Shown here: positions 23,001 through 36,902 of the stretch, one piece after another | Numbering within the stretch: position 1 is the first letter of the stretch | Layout: the number at the start of each line of letters is the position of its first letter | Assembly: GCF_963576675.1 (NCBI RefSeq) | Contig: NC_088917.1 | Coordinates: 33,758,501 to 33,822,500, forward strand | DNA length: 64,000 nucleotides | Reading direction: 5' to 3' | Origin: Euphorbia lathyris | Taxonomy: Eukaryota; Streptophyta; Magnoliopsida; Malpighiales; Euphorbiaceae | Made by a program: the position numbers and the translations under genes | The notes under the pieces: model-generated | Told to the model about the DNA's origin: nothing | Database searches by the model: none | Seen by the model: the letters and a program-made list of their open reading frames with translations, nothing else

Positions 23001-23201
23001 AAGAATCCAATCCAACACAGCAGAATGAAGCATGTCAGCATAAGGCATCACTTCATCAGAGATCACGTACTAAAGGGTGAGATCAAACTGACCTATATGC
23101 CAACAGATGAACAGCTTGCAGATATTTTCACCAAGCCATTGGCTCGTGAATAATTCAACATACTAAGGGAAGCTATCGGTATGTCTAATCCTCTTCAATA
23201 A
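20086..23201 (+). pseudogene. Copia pol of element 1 (PR-INT-RT-RNase H), five lesions
   Basis: Protease: WYIDSACSRHMTG. GAG_pre-integrase: WLWHRRLGHVSMDLL. Integrase: the zinc finger C-x2-C follows, then DLFGP, SDNGGEF and [12 protein letters not shown]: a [11 protein letters not shown] motif and the YVDD box at about 22255. RNase H: ADYGRDKLERKSTSGG, STTEAEYVAA, KCDNKSAIDL and HIR-type SIRHHFIRD. Lesions: a frameshift at about 20285-20300, TAG at 20910-20912, TGA at 22143-22145 replacing the Trp expected before YERL, and TAA at 23151-23153. The frame before the first shift is the gag frame. The natural end is TAA at 23199-23201. The same gene in element 2 helps define each lesion. Confidence 0.92.
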
Positions 23202-26200
23202 TTCTATGTGAAAAAAAATGAATGTTGAGTGATTGTCATGCTGAGTTAATTCAAAATTAGTAACTACTACATCCTGAGCTTAAAATATAGAAAATCACTC
23301 TATGCTGAGTAGACATACCTGTTGAAGTGATTACCCTATGCTAAGTTACTAAGAGAAGAAATTCATTTTCTAGATACTCAATATCACAAATGCTTCGAAT
23401 TCTAGCAAAACTGAGTAAAAGCCCACTTGCACCATTAAATGCTAACATGTGTAACAAATAGCACCTAAGATAACGTAAGCAATAATGGAAAAACCCATGC
23501 ACCGAACGTGTCATAAATGACAGAATCCCTGTCGATTGAACGTCCCAAGGTGAAACGGTTAGTTCAACGAATAGGATCGATTTCAATCTCTATAAATAGT
23601 GGAAGATCTCCCACTTAATCCTCTTTACGCTTGAATCTTTTGGCATTCGAATTCCTCTCTCTCTAAATTTCAAAATTCCTAAGAATCTCTGAGAAGAAAA
23701 TGTCGAACCCTCAAAATATCTCCGGTGGTGATTCCGGCAAACATCACACCGATGAAAATCCAAAATCTCCTCCTCAGCCTAACCAAACTCCGAACAAAAA
23801 CCCTCAAGCTGACCCAGCAAGCTCTTCAAAGAAGCCCAGGGAAAGGAACATGATCAAAGTTCACAAGAAGGTCAATAATCTGGAAGTTCTGAAATGCAGA
23901 TGGTTCTCTCCGAGCTTCATCACCACTAAAAAACCCTTCTGTGAGTGGATTGAGAAGAATGAATGGGTAGGACTCTTTTCTCTCTCTGGAAAAACCTATC
24001 CTAGGTTAGTTAGGGAATTCTACTCTAACCTTTTTGTCGACGAAGACGATGCTGGCTATTTGGACACTTTCGTCAAGGGGCACAAGATAACAATCACCCC
24101 ATCTTACTTAGCAACCCTACTCAACCTTCCAAAAGCAGGGAAAGAGTTTAGGACAACCAAAGAAAAGCTTGACCATGTCAAGGGATTTTGTAAGCCCAAG
24201 AATCACAAGGGAGAAATACCCAGTACCTGTATGGGCCAAAATCAGAAGATGGCTCATTACATATTGACTAACTTCATTTTCCCAAAGCTCAGCTCAACAT
24301 CGTCGGCATCCAACTTCGAGCAGTGCTTCATATGGCATATGCTGACCTACAACCCACTCAATATGCATGTGTGTCCTGGTTGGTGCACTTCAACGGGGAG
24401 GTAAGAAACTCAGACTAAGCTCTCTAATCACCAAAATCCTTGAGGATCAGAAAAGTGAGACCATCAATGAGACTGACAGTTTGGGAAGTGAAATCACAGC
24501 GGCTCTGCTGTTCGGGTTGTTATTCAACCAACCTTTAAAGGGGACTGAAGGTGCTGAGGAAGATGAGGAAGAAAACGATGCTGAACAAGAAGCAGAAGCT
24601 GAGCAAGAAGTATAAGTAGAACCTAAAGGAAAGAAAGCTACTGCTAAGTCTGCTGAGCCAGCAACAATAAAGAAGAAGAGAAAAGCACTTGAAACGTGCT
24701 CAAAAGATGTTGATACTGTCCCAAGAAAGGTACGAGAAGTGTCTAAGGGGAAGAAAGCTGATGCTGACCAAACTCAGGTTACACCTAAGTCAACAGAGAA
24801 GAGAAAGAGGCAAGCTGAGCCCGAAGAGGAGAGTGAAGAAACACCAGATCAACCTCTACAGAAAAGGAAAAGCTCTGGTTTGAAAGTCATTGAAGCTGAC
24901 CCCGTCAACTGGGTTGTCACTCCCCAGTCACACTTCGTCAAAAGCCTTGGGATTGACATTGAACAAACCCTTGTTGTGCAAGAAGAAAGAGAACAGAGAA
25001 ATAATGCCACTCAGCCTGATACTGAGGAAGCAGATTATGCTGAGCCAGATGACGTTGAGCAACATCAAGAGGAAAATGTTGAACAACCAGGGAATGATGT
25101 GCAAGATTATGAACTCAATAATGAACTTTTGGAAAAATCATCTTCTGACTCCAGTGAAGACATTCAAGCCGATCCTTCACCACCAAGAGCTAAGAAATAT
25201 CGAAGACTCAAGAAGAAGGCACACAAGCAAAAGCCTATTGATCTTTTGGATGATTCCCTACCTCGAGAGCCACTTACTGACCTCTCCGATATCCAGTTCA
25301 AATACTTCTCACATGATACTGAGTCTCCTTCTATGGAATCTGTGCAAAATCAAGCCTCTGTTACTCCTATTGAGGAACAAGCCAAGACTCTAGAACATCC
25401 AAATTCTGCCGAGCAAGAGCTCGAAGTCCAAGTTGCTCAAGACGGGGAGCCAACTATGGCACAACCTGGTCAACTTCCACCTCATGTTGAGCAGGTCAAC
25501 ATCTCTGTAAGTCCTTCCCCTCAAACTCAAAATACACAGGATGTTGAGCACTCAGTTCATCATACTGAGCTATCGCCAGGACCAACAATTGTCCAACCTA
25601 GCCAAACTACCAAGCAGCCAACTCCACCACCTTCGAGCTCAACTTCAATTCCAGCCTCTGAGTCAAATCCTGCAGGCCAATTTGCCTATCTAAGTGCCAC
25701 TGAGTCTGGGCGTAGAATCATTGCCTCTGCTCAGTCTCTTCTTCAGGAATTGAATCCTCCTCATGCTGATGCTGCTGGGTCTGCGAATAATGAGTCCTCC
25801 CAACTTTCATCCATCACTCAGCTTCTGAGCGAAATTCGGAGTCTCAAAGATATCATAAGTGTAATGACCACGGTCCAGACGCAGCAACCCAAGCAAGACC
25901 AAATTGCCAAGCTGACTGAATTATTGCTTATGCTGGTCAACCACATGAATTCAATTGAAGGCAAAATCCAGAGTCTATCTGCAGTATATCCAGGGTATGT
26001 TACTTCTAGGGTAAATTTCATCAGTGGTGTACAAACTTTGCCCCATTTCACACTTTGGTATACAACCTTCAATTTGTCACACTAATATGTACAAACTTAT
26101 AGGTGACCTCACACTATGGTGTATGGCCGGTAAAAATGACCGGTCAACCCAAAGTCAACGCGCCACCTCATTAATTTTTATTTTATCCATTTATAAAAAA

Positions 26201-26349
26201 GGACTCACATATAGTACAATTACAAAAATACCCTCATTCCTAATAAAAAAACACTAACTCTCCATCTTTCCCTTTCTCTCTCCATCTTTAGTTTTTTTTT
26301 TTTTTTCTGTAAATCTTTTCTCTCTCTATTTTTCCCTTTCTCTCTCTAA

Positions 26350-27007
<658 letters not shown>

Positions 27008-27069
27008 GGTGGGCGTTAATAAAAATGAGAGAAGGGACTGATTTCATATTAATAAAAATGATATAAGAA

Positions 27070-27266
27070 GCTGTGGTGGGCGTTATATGCGCAGTAGGTA
27101 AGGAGTTCCTCTCCATTTTCTCTGATCGTGACTTCCCTTACCGCTCAATCAAATTCTTGCTTCCAAACACTCGGTGGGCAAACAGCTCAGTTTCGAGGAC
27201 AGGAATTACACGATCGAGGAGCTTACTGCTGGTAGCTTGGATGAAGTTGACATTGCTTTGTTTAGT
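27070..27266 (+). pseudogene. Captured fragment of an aspartate-semialdehyde dehydrogenase gene
   Basis: The translated first part is AVVGVICAVGKEFLS, then DRDFPYRSIK. After a 1-nt frame change it reads LSFEDRNYTIEELTAGS, then DEVDIALFS at 27266. This is the N-terminal NADP-binding region of plant aspartate-semialdehyde dehydrogenase, where the consensus glycine loop is GxTGAVGxEF. Here the T-G pair is I-C. The enzyme belongs to the aspartate-derived amino-acid pathway in plastids. Only about 65 codons are present. The piece is fused to the P450 fragment through a 12-bp shared word; see the finding. Confidence 0.82.
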
Positions 27267-28761
27267 GAATCCTTTGAAGAGAGAGAGAGAAGGGTTAGAG
27301 AGAGACAGAAATTTGAAGAGAGAGAAAGGGAAAAATAGAGATAAAGGATTTGCAGCAAATAATGAAAGATAGAGAGAAAGGAAAAGATTGAGAGTTGGTG
27401 TTTTTTTTTAAATTAGGAATGAGGGTATTTTTGTAATTATAGTATATGTGGGTCCTTTTTTTATAAATGGGTAAGATAAAAATTAATGAGGTGGCACGTT
27501 GACTTTGGGTTGACCGGTCATTTTTACCGGCCATACACTATAATGTGAGGTCACCTATAAGTTCGTACATATTAGTGTGACAAATTGAAGGTTGTACACC
27601 AAAGTGTGAAATGAGACAAAAGTTGTACACCGTTGATGAAATTTACCCGTTACTTCTACTGAGCTTAAGGATCACTTTGCTAAGCTGACCACAGATCTGG
27701 ACAACATTGGATCTTCGGTTCATCCTGAGTATGCCACTTTTGCTGAGATTGAGCAATACTTCTCCAAGTTGACCTCTGACCTGACCTGCACACGTGAATT
27801 GATTTCCTCCACTTCTCATTGTACCATTGATCAACTGAGTGAAGCTGTGCGTCTTCTCAATGTCAACAAAGAAAAGATGGATGTTGACCCCATCACTAAT
27901 GAAACCCTTCTGAGCTTCTCACAAACCATCCTTCGCTCAGTACGCTACACAAATGCTCAACGCCAATTCTACGACTCAGCTCTACTCAAGATGTACCATC
28001 AATCCTTTGCCCAGCTCACTGAGTCCATCTCCTGGATCAGCAAATCTCATGAATGCCTCATCAGCATACTAAGTAGCTCCCTATGGGTTCCTCGACCTAT
28101 TCAAGATGACTGTGTTCCAGTTATTGATGGCCTAAGTGAGAGTACAAGAAGGTTGAAGCGTTATTCAAACGCTCTGTCTGGTGCTGCTAGAAATGATACC
28201 TTCATTCCTCCTCCTCCCGATGATGGCAAAACGGGGGAGAAAAGCCAAGATGGAACTCAGCACGCCGGTGGTTCATCAGGAAGTAAAGACAAAGGAAAAG
28301 GCAAGTATCAAGCTGAAGCCAGTCTGAAGAAGAAGAAGTAGTCTAGTCTAAAATTTAGAACTTAGCCCATACTTCTTTTGTGCTTAATATTTGTGTTTCT
28401 TGCCAAGTAAATTTATGATAAGCATCACTTTATCCAACCTGTCTTAATACCATGCTTAGTAATATATACTGATATGTCCAAATTGAACAAACAAATCATA
28501 ATACTCAGTATACATCTTCACACATAAGTAAACTGAAGTAATAAAATGACCATTTCTGAAAACTGACCTATCTGATCTTAGAAGATCTAGGATTGAACTT
28601 AGTCAGTACAAATATCTTTAATTTCTCTCAGTTAAATCTTGGAAGGTTTAGAGTTAAGTTAATGCAACCCTTACGGGGGAGCAATTTCAGGAATATGAAA
28701 AATAAATCAATCATGGGGAATTTCAAAACTGAGTTCCATAACTATGTATTTTGCCAACATC

Positions 28762-28775
28762 AAAATGGGGGAGTT
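28762..28775 (+). other. Polypurine tract of Sirevirus-like element 1
   Basis: AAAATGGGGGAG lies directly before the 3' LTR start at 28776. Confidence 0.8.
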
Positions 28776-30254
28776 TGTTGAAACACCTTTCCACAAGATT
28801 TTGATTTGACAAAATCATCCATGATTAAGAGACAATTAAATTTAAGTGCTTTGATTTAATTGTACTAATCCGTTTGTTCAATGTTGAGTACAAATATAAA
28901 TGCAAAAGGAAATAAAAATAAGACAGGACAAAGACACAGCATAAGCTAAGTAAAGAGCAACTCAGCATCATAAAAGATAAGTCATCATCACAACAACAGG
29001 CTAAGAATAAAGATGATCTGAGAAGCGGAGTAAAACGGAACTCAGCATAAAAGAAGAAATGTCTGCTTCAGAATGAAGTCTTACAGAACGAAGCTGACCT
29101 TGGAAGCTGAGTACGGGAGAACTCAGTATGAAATCTGGCAAACAATCAAAGGCAGTGGATAACGAAGTCAAGCTGAGTTATCTTCAGGACAGCATGAAAA
29201 GTCCGTTGGCTAGAAGACAAAGACTGCCAACCCTCTGCGCCAATAATAGAAATCTCGGGATTACGCAAAAGCCAAATTCCAAGATGAATGGGTCAACTGT
29301 CCGTGGCTAAAAGACGAACTGCCACAAAAAGACAAAGTCTATAGGAAGAAGACAAGCCTGACGTCTGAAGAATTCAGGATTCAGGATTGGCCTGCACATC
29401 TGAAGCTGACCAGAGATTTGTCCCCTAAAAGAGCCGTTTTAGACTCAACGGACAAATCAAATTTCAAATGATTTGTTTCCTACATTTCAACTATAAAAGG
29501 GACAAAGGTTTCATTTGGAATATTGCCGATTCATAGAAAATCATAAGTGAGAAAGATACAAATAAAAAGCACTCAAAAACAAGAAAAAGATCTTACACCA
29601 AATTTCCATTCCTTGTGTAAATGCTAGATTGATTGGTTAATCATCTAAAGTGTTCTTTGTTTGAAAGGGAACAAGTTCTTATCAATTGTAATATTGAGAG
29701 TGTATGTTGAGTGCTCGGTGTTGAGTACTTAGTGGTAGAGAAAATCTGGGTGTTCGGTTATAGCATTCAGTAGAAGTTGAGTAGACGAATAGAGGAAGGT
29801 ACTCTTGCATATTCAACTGCCTTGTAAACGATTTGTGCTCTACCTTTAAAGAGCTCGGTATTGGATTCTAAAATCCCGGAGGACTCTAGGGACTAGACGT
29901 AGGCAGAGAGGCCGAACCAGGATAAGTGATACTGAGTAATCTCTAACTCTCTTTATATATATATCTGTATGTGTTGTATGGTAAATTTACTCAGCATCTA
30001 AACTGATTAAGCTGACTCTGAGTAAATTAGAGTGCTAAGTTGAAAGCTGACCTCTGTGAGTGTCAATTCTCAACTTACAAGTAAAACAGTTCTAGTCAAT
30101 ATCTGACTAAAGCTGTCTTATGCTAAATTCGGCCAAGCTGGCCAAAGCTGAGTTGACAAACTTACCAAAACGGTTAAGTCAGCATAAATAATTAACGAAA
30201 AAGTTATATTAGTTCCTAACCCCCCCCCTTGGAACTAATCACACGGGACCAACA
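28776..30254 (+). repeat. 3' LTR of Sirevirus-like element 1
   Basis: It is the partner of 16740-18220 with about 30 substitutions by eye and a small indel near the TATATATA tract. It ends GGGACCAACA before the target duplication tacat. Confidence 0.93.
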
Positions 30255-31562
30255 TACATTACCCAGTCGATGCTCACACGCAGCTTTGCATATATGTTTA
30301 CAAGGAAACTGAGAAATTTGTCATTTCCTACACGTACAAGTTCTTGTATTTAAGTCAACAACTCCCCATTTTGTTCAATCTCCGATCTAAAATATGTATG
30401 CGTTTATTCCAGAAAATGTACAAGTGATATCTTTTTCAACATGACTCATCATCTTCTTTTCAGCCTACTGCGAAAAATGTGCTTGTCGTGATCCTGAAAG
30501 TCAAAGTTGTTTTGTTAATATTTTATATAACATTCAAGCTTCAAAAAATACCATATCTAAAATGTATACCAACCAATTGTTGTCTCTCGTAAAACCATCA
30601 TTGGAGAGTAGCTCTAATGTACTCTACCAACATTGTGATAGGTAAACATCTTCCTATCACCATAACTACCTTTCATGATTCTGCTATGTTTGTAGTCATC
30701 ATGTTATACCGATGGGTGTGAAAGTATGCACATGACCATTTATAGATACTAGCTTGCTCTAGATATTCTGCCGCGGGGCCATGTAATTGCTGAAGTCGAG
30801 AAAATGCCTCGTTAGAATCAGAAACTCTATAAGCTTTAGCAGCTCGTTAGTACACCTTATCTATCTTTCTAATTTTCTGGAATTTAGCTTTCACATTCAT
30901 TCTCAAATGTTGACAACCACATCCATGTATCACATTTGGAAACACTAAATTCATGGCATAATTAATTTCCATGTTCCTATCCGAGATTATGGAAAAATTC
31001 TCTACATCCCCAATACATTCTTTAAGATTAATTATAAACCAAATCCATGCCTCATTACTCTCATTTGGTCCAACCCTAAAAGCAATAGGATAAATCTGGT
31101 TATTACCATCTTTACCAACTGCAATGCACAATTGGCCGGGATATTTACCTTTTAAAAACGTTCCATCAACACAAAGAACATGTTGAATATGTTCTCTAAA
31201 CACTCTAAGTGAAGGACCAAACGCTAGAAAGAAGTACTTGAAGTTATCATATCGTCAGTTTGAATATGTGTCACTGTACCTGGATTGCATTTTTTCAAGG
31301 TCTCGCAGTAGTTCAATAACAACATAAATGACTCTTCTGGTGAACCCCTCGCATCTTCTAACACCCAACATCTTGCTCTCCAATCTTGCATCATGAACCT
31401 CTAGTAGCCATCAAAATGGATCAACCCTCTTTCTTCTTCATCTGCCTCATAGATACTTACTGATACATAGCTTTTGGGAACACCTTCATGACGAGATTGT
31501 TTCCGAGGGATAGGTTATTCATCATATAACGTTTCTTTGGGGTCAAAATGACCCCAAATATC
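30255..31562 (-). pseudogene. MuDR-type (MULE) transposase, central piece (piece 2 of 3)
   Basis: On the minus strand the piece reads from the copia 2 junction (31562) to the copia 1 junction (30255). Visible are a LLNYCETLKKCNPGTVTHI segment, then FFLAFGPSLRVFREHI, then the MULE catalytic core beginning VLCVDGTFLKGKYPGQ. Further on are IISDRN and the cysteine-histidine region VIHGCGCQHLRMN. RYNMMTTNIAES follows, and finally a SWIM zinc finger (CTCRK, then FPCKHICKAACEH). Acidic residues of the DDE core are present in VDGT and SDRN. Several stops (after DE near the start, in the GY-RF segment and in the SWIM finger) and frame changes show decay. It belongs with 43169-43640 and 16591-16739. 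Confidence 0.85.
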
Positions 31563-32889
31563 TGTTGGTCCCTTATAACGTGACAAGTTTAGTTCCAACG
31601 GGGGGATAGGAACTATTTAAAATTTTGTCCGTTTAGGCTGACTTCTTTTCTTAAGAAAAGGTTTACACAGCGGCGCTAAGTAATTCTAAGCCACAAGCTT
31701 AGTCAACTTGTGACTAAGTCTGTTTCTTTCCTTGAGTCAGGAGATAGCACTTAGAGTCTATTCCTGAACTCAGCTTCTTAGTGCACTCAACTCAGCGTGA
31801 GTTCGTTACTTAGTCAGTTTTATAGCAAGCAATATATAAAGGAGTTTAAGGGTTAGAAATATGTTACTCAGCAGACTTATCCTGGTTCGGCCTCTCCGCC
31901 TACGTCCAGTCCCCGGAACTCGTCCGAGCTTTTTGAATTCTCTACTGAGCTCTTTAAAGGTAGAGCATGAAACCTTTTACAATAGAAGCTGAGTATACAA
32001 GAGTACCTTCCTCTATACCTCTACTCGCTCCTATATCTACCGCTGAGTACTATAACCGAGTACTCAGCCTCTCCTTTCTATTCTTCTAGAAATGATAAAG
32101 TGTTTGTCCTAAACAACAATTGCTAAGACACTTTAGATGATTGAAAATCACTCTAGACTTTTACACAATGATTGGAAATTGGTGTAAGGTTTTTTGCTTT
32201 GCTTTTCTCACAGAACTTCGTGTATGAATTTGGACAGCGTTTCGGCTAATTGAAGATCTGCCTCGAATGAAGCAAATGAGAGGCCTATTTATAGTGACAC
32301 TTGAGGCACTGGTCATTTCGAATTTCGAAATAACCGTTGGAGGGAAATGGCTTCCTGTCGTTGTCACTCAGTACGCGCTCAGTGTCGTTCGCCAATGAGA
32401 TTCTTGCATCTTCTGTCCACGGCAGTGCTCGGCAGCTTTTTGTCTGGCAAACATAATGTTTCGACATTTTTGGCAAAGTCTTTCAGACAGCTTCCTGCGC
32501 CTTCTGAACTTTACCCAAAGTAGAAATACTTTGTCTAGAAGTTGGTTCTTGTCTGCCGCTGTCTTGTACTTCTTGTCGACACACTCAACAGCTTCATCTT
32601 AGAGCAATTGAGAGAAGGCTTCTCGATCCTTCTTCATGCTGAGCTTGTGCTTTGTACAAAACGACCACGTTTTGTATCTTGGGCCGTGATGTCTAGATGT
32701 GTTGAGTTGGGCTTGACTTCCACTTATGAGCTTTATATCTTAATGTCTTATATACCAATAAACTCAACATTAAACAAACACATTAGTATGAATAAATCAA
32801 AACATTTAAATTTAATGTGTTAAAATATTTTTTATCAATTACTTAAATAATTTTGTCAAATCAAAATCATATGGAAAGGTGTTTCAACA
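31563..32889 (-). repeat. 3' LTR of Sirevirus-like element 2
   Basis: On the plus strand it reads TGTTGGTCCC ... GTTTCAACA. A TATA-like CTATAAATAGG on the minus strand lies at about 32283-32293. It differs from the other LTR at scattered single bases. Confidence 0.92.
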
Positions 32890-32904
32890 AACTCCCACAT
32901 TTTG
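32890..32904 (-). other. Polypurine tract of Sirevirus-like element 2
   Basis: On the minus strand AAAATGTGGGAGTT directly precedes the 3' LTR; a T interrupts the purine run at the position where element 1 has G. Confidence 0.7.
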
Positions 32905-33424
32905 ATGTTGGCAAAAATATTCAATTGAAGAACTCAGTGTTGAGCTCCCCCATGATAGTTGACCTTATATTACTCAGTATACTCCCCCGTAAGGGTTGAG
33001 CTGCTGACTTAGTTTTACTTTCACCATTTTGAGGTTTAATCAAGTAAGTCTAATGTCAGTTTTCAAAATTATGTCAGCTTTTAAAACATATTCTTTTTAA
33101 CTCAGTTTGTGCGGAAGATTTAGATATCAGAGAGCTCTGAGTATTTCTTTGTTCAATGAGTTTAAGAAGACATATAAAATAAGTCAACATATTGATCAAC
33201 ACAGCATACAATCATAAAGCAATGTAGACAAATAACACAGTTGATTTAGTGAAGATGCGTTCAACTATTCAATACACAACATTAGTGAGCATCACATAAG
33301 ATTGGTCAGTGTTGAAAAGATAGATGCATAGTTTTATATTCAGGTCAGCACAAAAACAAAAAAAAATGCATAAGGGAAAGACTACAAAGTTTAACAAAAT
33401 TGAATATAGTCAATCCTAGTCAAG

Positions 33425-36412
33425 CTATTTCTTCTTGTAGTTAAGTTGGGCTTCATGCTCTTTAGCTTTACCCTTTCCCTTGTGTTTTTGCTGACTACCT
33501 GAAGCTTCCTCTGAATGATGAGTTCGTTGAGCTTGGTCTTTCTCCCCCTTTTTGCCACCATCGGCAGGAGGAGGAATGAAGGTGTCTTCAATGGCAGCTT
33601 GAGTTAGGCGTTTAGAGAATGCCTTTAGTTTTCGTGTGCTTGTATTTATGCCGTCGAAAATTAGAACACCATCATCCAGAATAGGTCGTGGAATACCGAT
33701 AGCTGCAGCACTCAGCATACTCAGAACATATGCTTGAGACTTTCCAACCCAGTGTATGCTGTCAGTGAGCATTGCAAAAGCTTGATGAAACATCTTTAGC
33801 AAAGATGAATCAAAATACTGACGTTGAGCATTTGTATGGCGCACGTGGTTGAAAGTGACTCGACAGTACTTCAGGATTTCGTTGGTTTTGGTCTGGTCAG
33901 TTTCCATCTCTTCCTTGCTTAAGTTTAGCAGACACACAGCCTCACTAATTTGCTCAATGGAGCATTGGGAGGAGGAAGAGAGCTGGTGATTGGTTTTCTC
34001 TTGCTCAGTATGAAGCTGGTTGAATAGTTGATGAACTTCGGCAGAAGTTGCATACATTGTGTTCGCAGCTGACAATTGATGAAGTTGACCCTGTAGAGAG
34101 TTCATATGATGTACCATGGTCAGCTAGAGTTCGGCCAGCTTCGTTATAGAGTCCTGCCTGGGCTGTTGAGATTGTAATGAAGTTATGACACTCAGAAGAT
34201 CCTTCAGACCTTTGATCTCAGTAAGAAGCTGAGTGACAGACGAAAGCTGAGTGGGCTCAACATTAATAGACCCAGCGGCATCAACGTTTGTTTGATGAAG
34301 GTCCTGTAGAAGGGCTTGAGCTGAGTCAATGATTCTTCGACCAGACTCGGAGGCAGTAAGATAGCTGAAGGATTCATCATTATTTGGCCCATATGCCGGA
34401 AGAGGAGTAGAACCGAATGGAGGCGGTGTTTGGTTCTGCTCAACATTAGAAGTGCCAGCATGATCAGCGGTTGGTCTTGAATTAAGATTTCTAGTAGAAG
34501 CTGACTGGATTGTATTCTGCACTTGAATTTGTGGAAGAGGATGATCGGCAGAATGTGTTACTTGCTCAGAGTCAGGCTGAAGCTGACTAGATGTTGGAGG
34601 TTGAGGAAGTTCAGTGTTCACCTGAGCAGGTATTTCCTTAGAGTGCTTAACATGATGAGGAGCAGGAATTTCGAGCACTTGCTCGGGATCTTGTTGGTTC
34701 AAGGAAGCAGATAAGTCGACATATTCCTTAGGCTGAGAAACAGAGGCTTGCTTTTCCTGTTGCTCTGGTTGAGACTCAGGAGGGTTAGAGAAGAACTTAA
34801 GATGTACTTCTGTTAGGTCAGTGATCTCATCCCTTAGAGGTGAGTCACCCATGAGGTCAATGACGGGGGCTCGATATGCCTTCTTCTTAAGTCTTCTTAG
34901 TCTCTTTAGCTTTGGAGGAGTAGGGTCAGCAGGAATGGACTCAATAGAGTCAGTAGATGAAAGTTCCCTTTGAACAGCGGGATGATTTGCCATTGGCTCA
35001 TCGTCTTCTTCATCAACCAGCTCATCATCAGCTGTCTCCTCAGTGTCACCCTGACCACCCAGTTTTTCTTCTTCTTCAAACTGACCACCCAATTGGTCTT
35101 GTTCTTCCTCTTCTTCAAACTGACCACCCAATTGGTCTTGTTCTTCCTCTTCTTCTGACTGTTGTTCAGTGTCAATGTCGTGACTCTGTATATAATGTGA
35201 GTTAGGAGGAATGATGATGTCAGTTGGAAGGGCATCGATAGGACTTAATTCAGAAGAAATCTTCTTCTTCTTTCTTGATGGTTGCTCATCAATATCCTCT
35301 CTTTCTTCTACCTCAGGCTCAGCTTGCCTTGGTCTTTTCTGAGCTGCCCTAGGTCCATCCTGACCTTGTTGAGGTTGAGGCTTAATTCCTCTGGATACAA
35401 ACTTAAGCTTCTTTGGTGCAGAGACAGCTTCTTTAGAGGTGCTTTGAACAACTTTCCTCTTTCTTTCTGTCCTTCCCTTTCGAGTCACTGGCCCCTCAGT
35501 TTCCTGGACAGCTGCCCCTTTCCCTTTCTTGGGCACTATTGGTTGATCGTAGAATAGACCAAACAGTGCCGCAGCAGTGATCTCTGTCCCTATTGCATGG
35601 ACTTCCTCAACTAAGCTCACCCTGTGATCATTAAGGATTTTGGCGATGATGGAGCCCAGCCTAAGGGTTCCGGTACTTCTTTGAAATCCACCAATTATGA
35701 AGACAGGCATGTTTATCGGCGTATAGGTCAGCATGTGCCAGATAAAGCACTGCTCGAAGTTTGTCGCTGAGTTGGTGCAATTGATCTTGGGGAAGATGAA
35801 ATTGGTCAGTGTGTAGTGGGCCATCTTTTGATTCCGACCCATGGAGGTACTTGAAATTTCCCCTACATGACCAGGAGGTTTGCAGAACTCAATGGCGTAG
35901 TTGGTTTTGTCTTAGTCACCAGATTTACGAAGTATTGCTCCTTCGTTTTTTAGCTTAAGTAGCGAGGCCAGGTAAATAGGGTTGATGAAGATGTCCTTCC
36001 CTTTAACCTTGGTAACCATGTAGTCCCGATCATCATCCGCGACTTTTAGGTTAGCGTAAAACTCTTTAACTAACTCTGGGTAGGTTTCTTCGCGAACAGA
36101 GAATAGCTCGGTCCAGCCGTTGTTCTTTATCCAGTCATAAAAGGGTTGCTCAGCTTCTACAAAACCCCGTGAGAACCATCTGGAATAGTCTACCTTATAC
36201 CCCCTCACACTCTCGTAAACTTGAGTGTAGGTGCGTTCTATAGGCTTCTTTGGCTTATCCTTCTATTGCTTTCCTTTTGAGGAGACAGCTTGGTCAGCTT
36301 TGGTTTGCTTGCTCGGCGTAGTGACCTTAGAGTGGTCACGCTGGACAGGAGATGAAGGATTTTCATCGGAGCGATTAACGGCACTGGAGACATTCTGAGA
36401 ATCTTTCGTCAT
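33425..36412 (-). pseudogene. Third ORF of Sirevirus-like element 2 (about 995 codons)
   Basis: One continuous frame from ATG (36410-36412) to the stop at 33425 is broken only by three in-frame stops: TAG at 36263-36265, TAA at 35912-35914 and TAG at 34124-34126. Each is one C-to-T step from a Gln codon. The layout matches element 1. An N-terminal domain contains YSRWFSRGFVEAEQPFYDW, YPELVKEFYANL and MGRNQKMAHYTLTNFIFPK. A Lys/Arg-rich part follows (RKGRTERKRK, SRKKKK), then an acidic section with a 13-residue tandem repeat, then ESGRRIIDSAQALLQDL. The C-terminal part is coiled-coil prone and includes VRHTNAQRQYFDSSLLKMFHQ. No transmembrane segment or signal peptide is seen. The function is unknown. 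It shares its N-terminal domain type with plant retroelement proteins such as the one at 15679. Confidence 0.78.
35050..35157 (-). repeat. 39-bp coding minisatellite in the third ORF of element 2
   Basis: Two full copies and one partial copy of a 39-bp unit encode EEEEEQDQLGGQF, EEEEEQDQLGGQF and EEEEKLGGQ. The period is 39 bp (AAACTGACC at 35078 and 35117). It keeps the reading frame and is absent from element 1. Confidence 0.85.
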
Positions 36413-36902
36413 GATTCTTAGAGAAGTTTGAGAAGTTTGGGAGATTTTAGGGAGAATATGAGAATACCAGAAATTTCTAAGCGTAAAGAGATAAAAGTGG
36501 GAAATCATCCACTATTTATAGAGGTGTCGAATTGATCCTACGCGTTGAGGTGGCCGTTTGACCTCGAGATACTCAATCGACAAATATTCTGGCATTTATG
36601 ACACATTCGGCGCGTGTATTTTCTAATTATTGCACTTACGTCATCCTAGGTGGCTATTTAATTCGCGTGTTTTGCATTAAGTTTTGCAACGGATGTTTAC
36701 TCAGTGTTAAGAATTTCAAACGTTTAAAGTTCTGAGCAGTCAGTGTTATGCAAAGTATAATTCGTGTGTTCAATCACTCAATTTAAGATAAACACTCAGC
36801 ATGTATATTCACCTAGCATGTGATAGTTGCTAATTTAGCATTATTCACTCAGCATGGTAGTCAACTCAGCATGTATATATCACATATTATACTTGGAATT
36901 TA

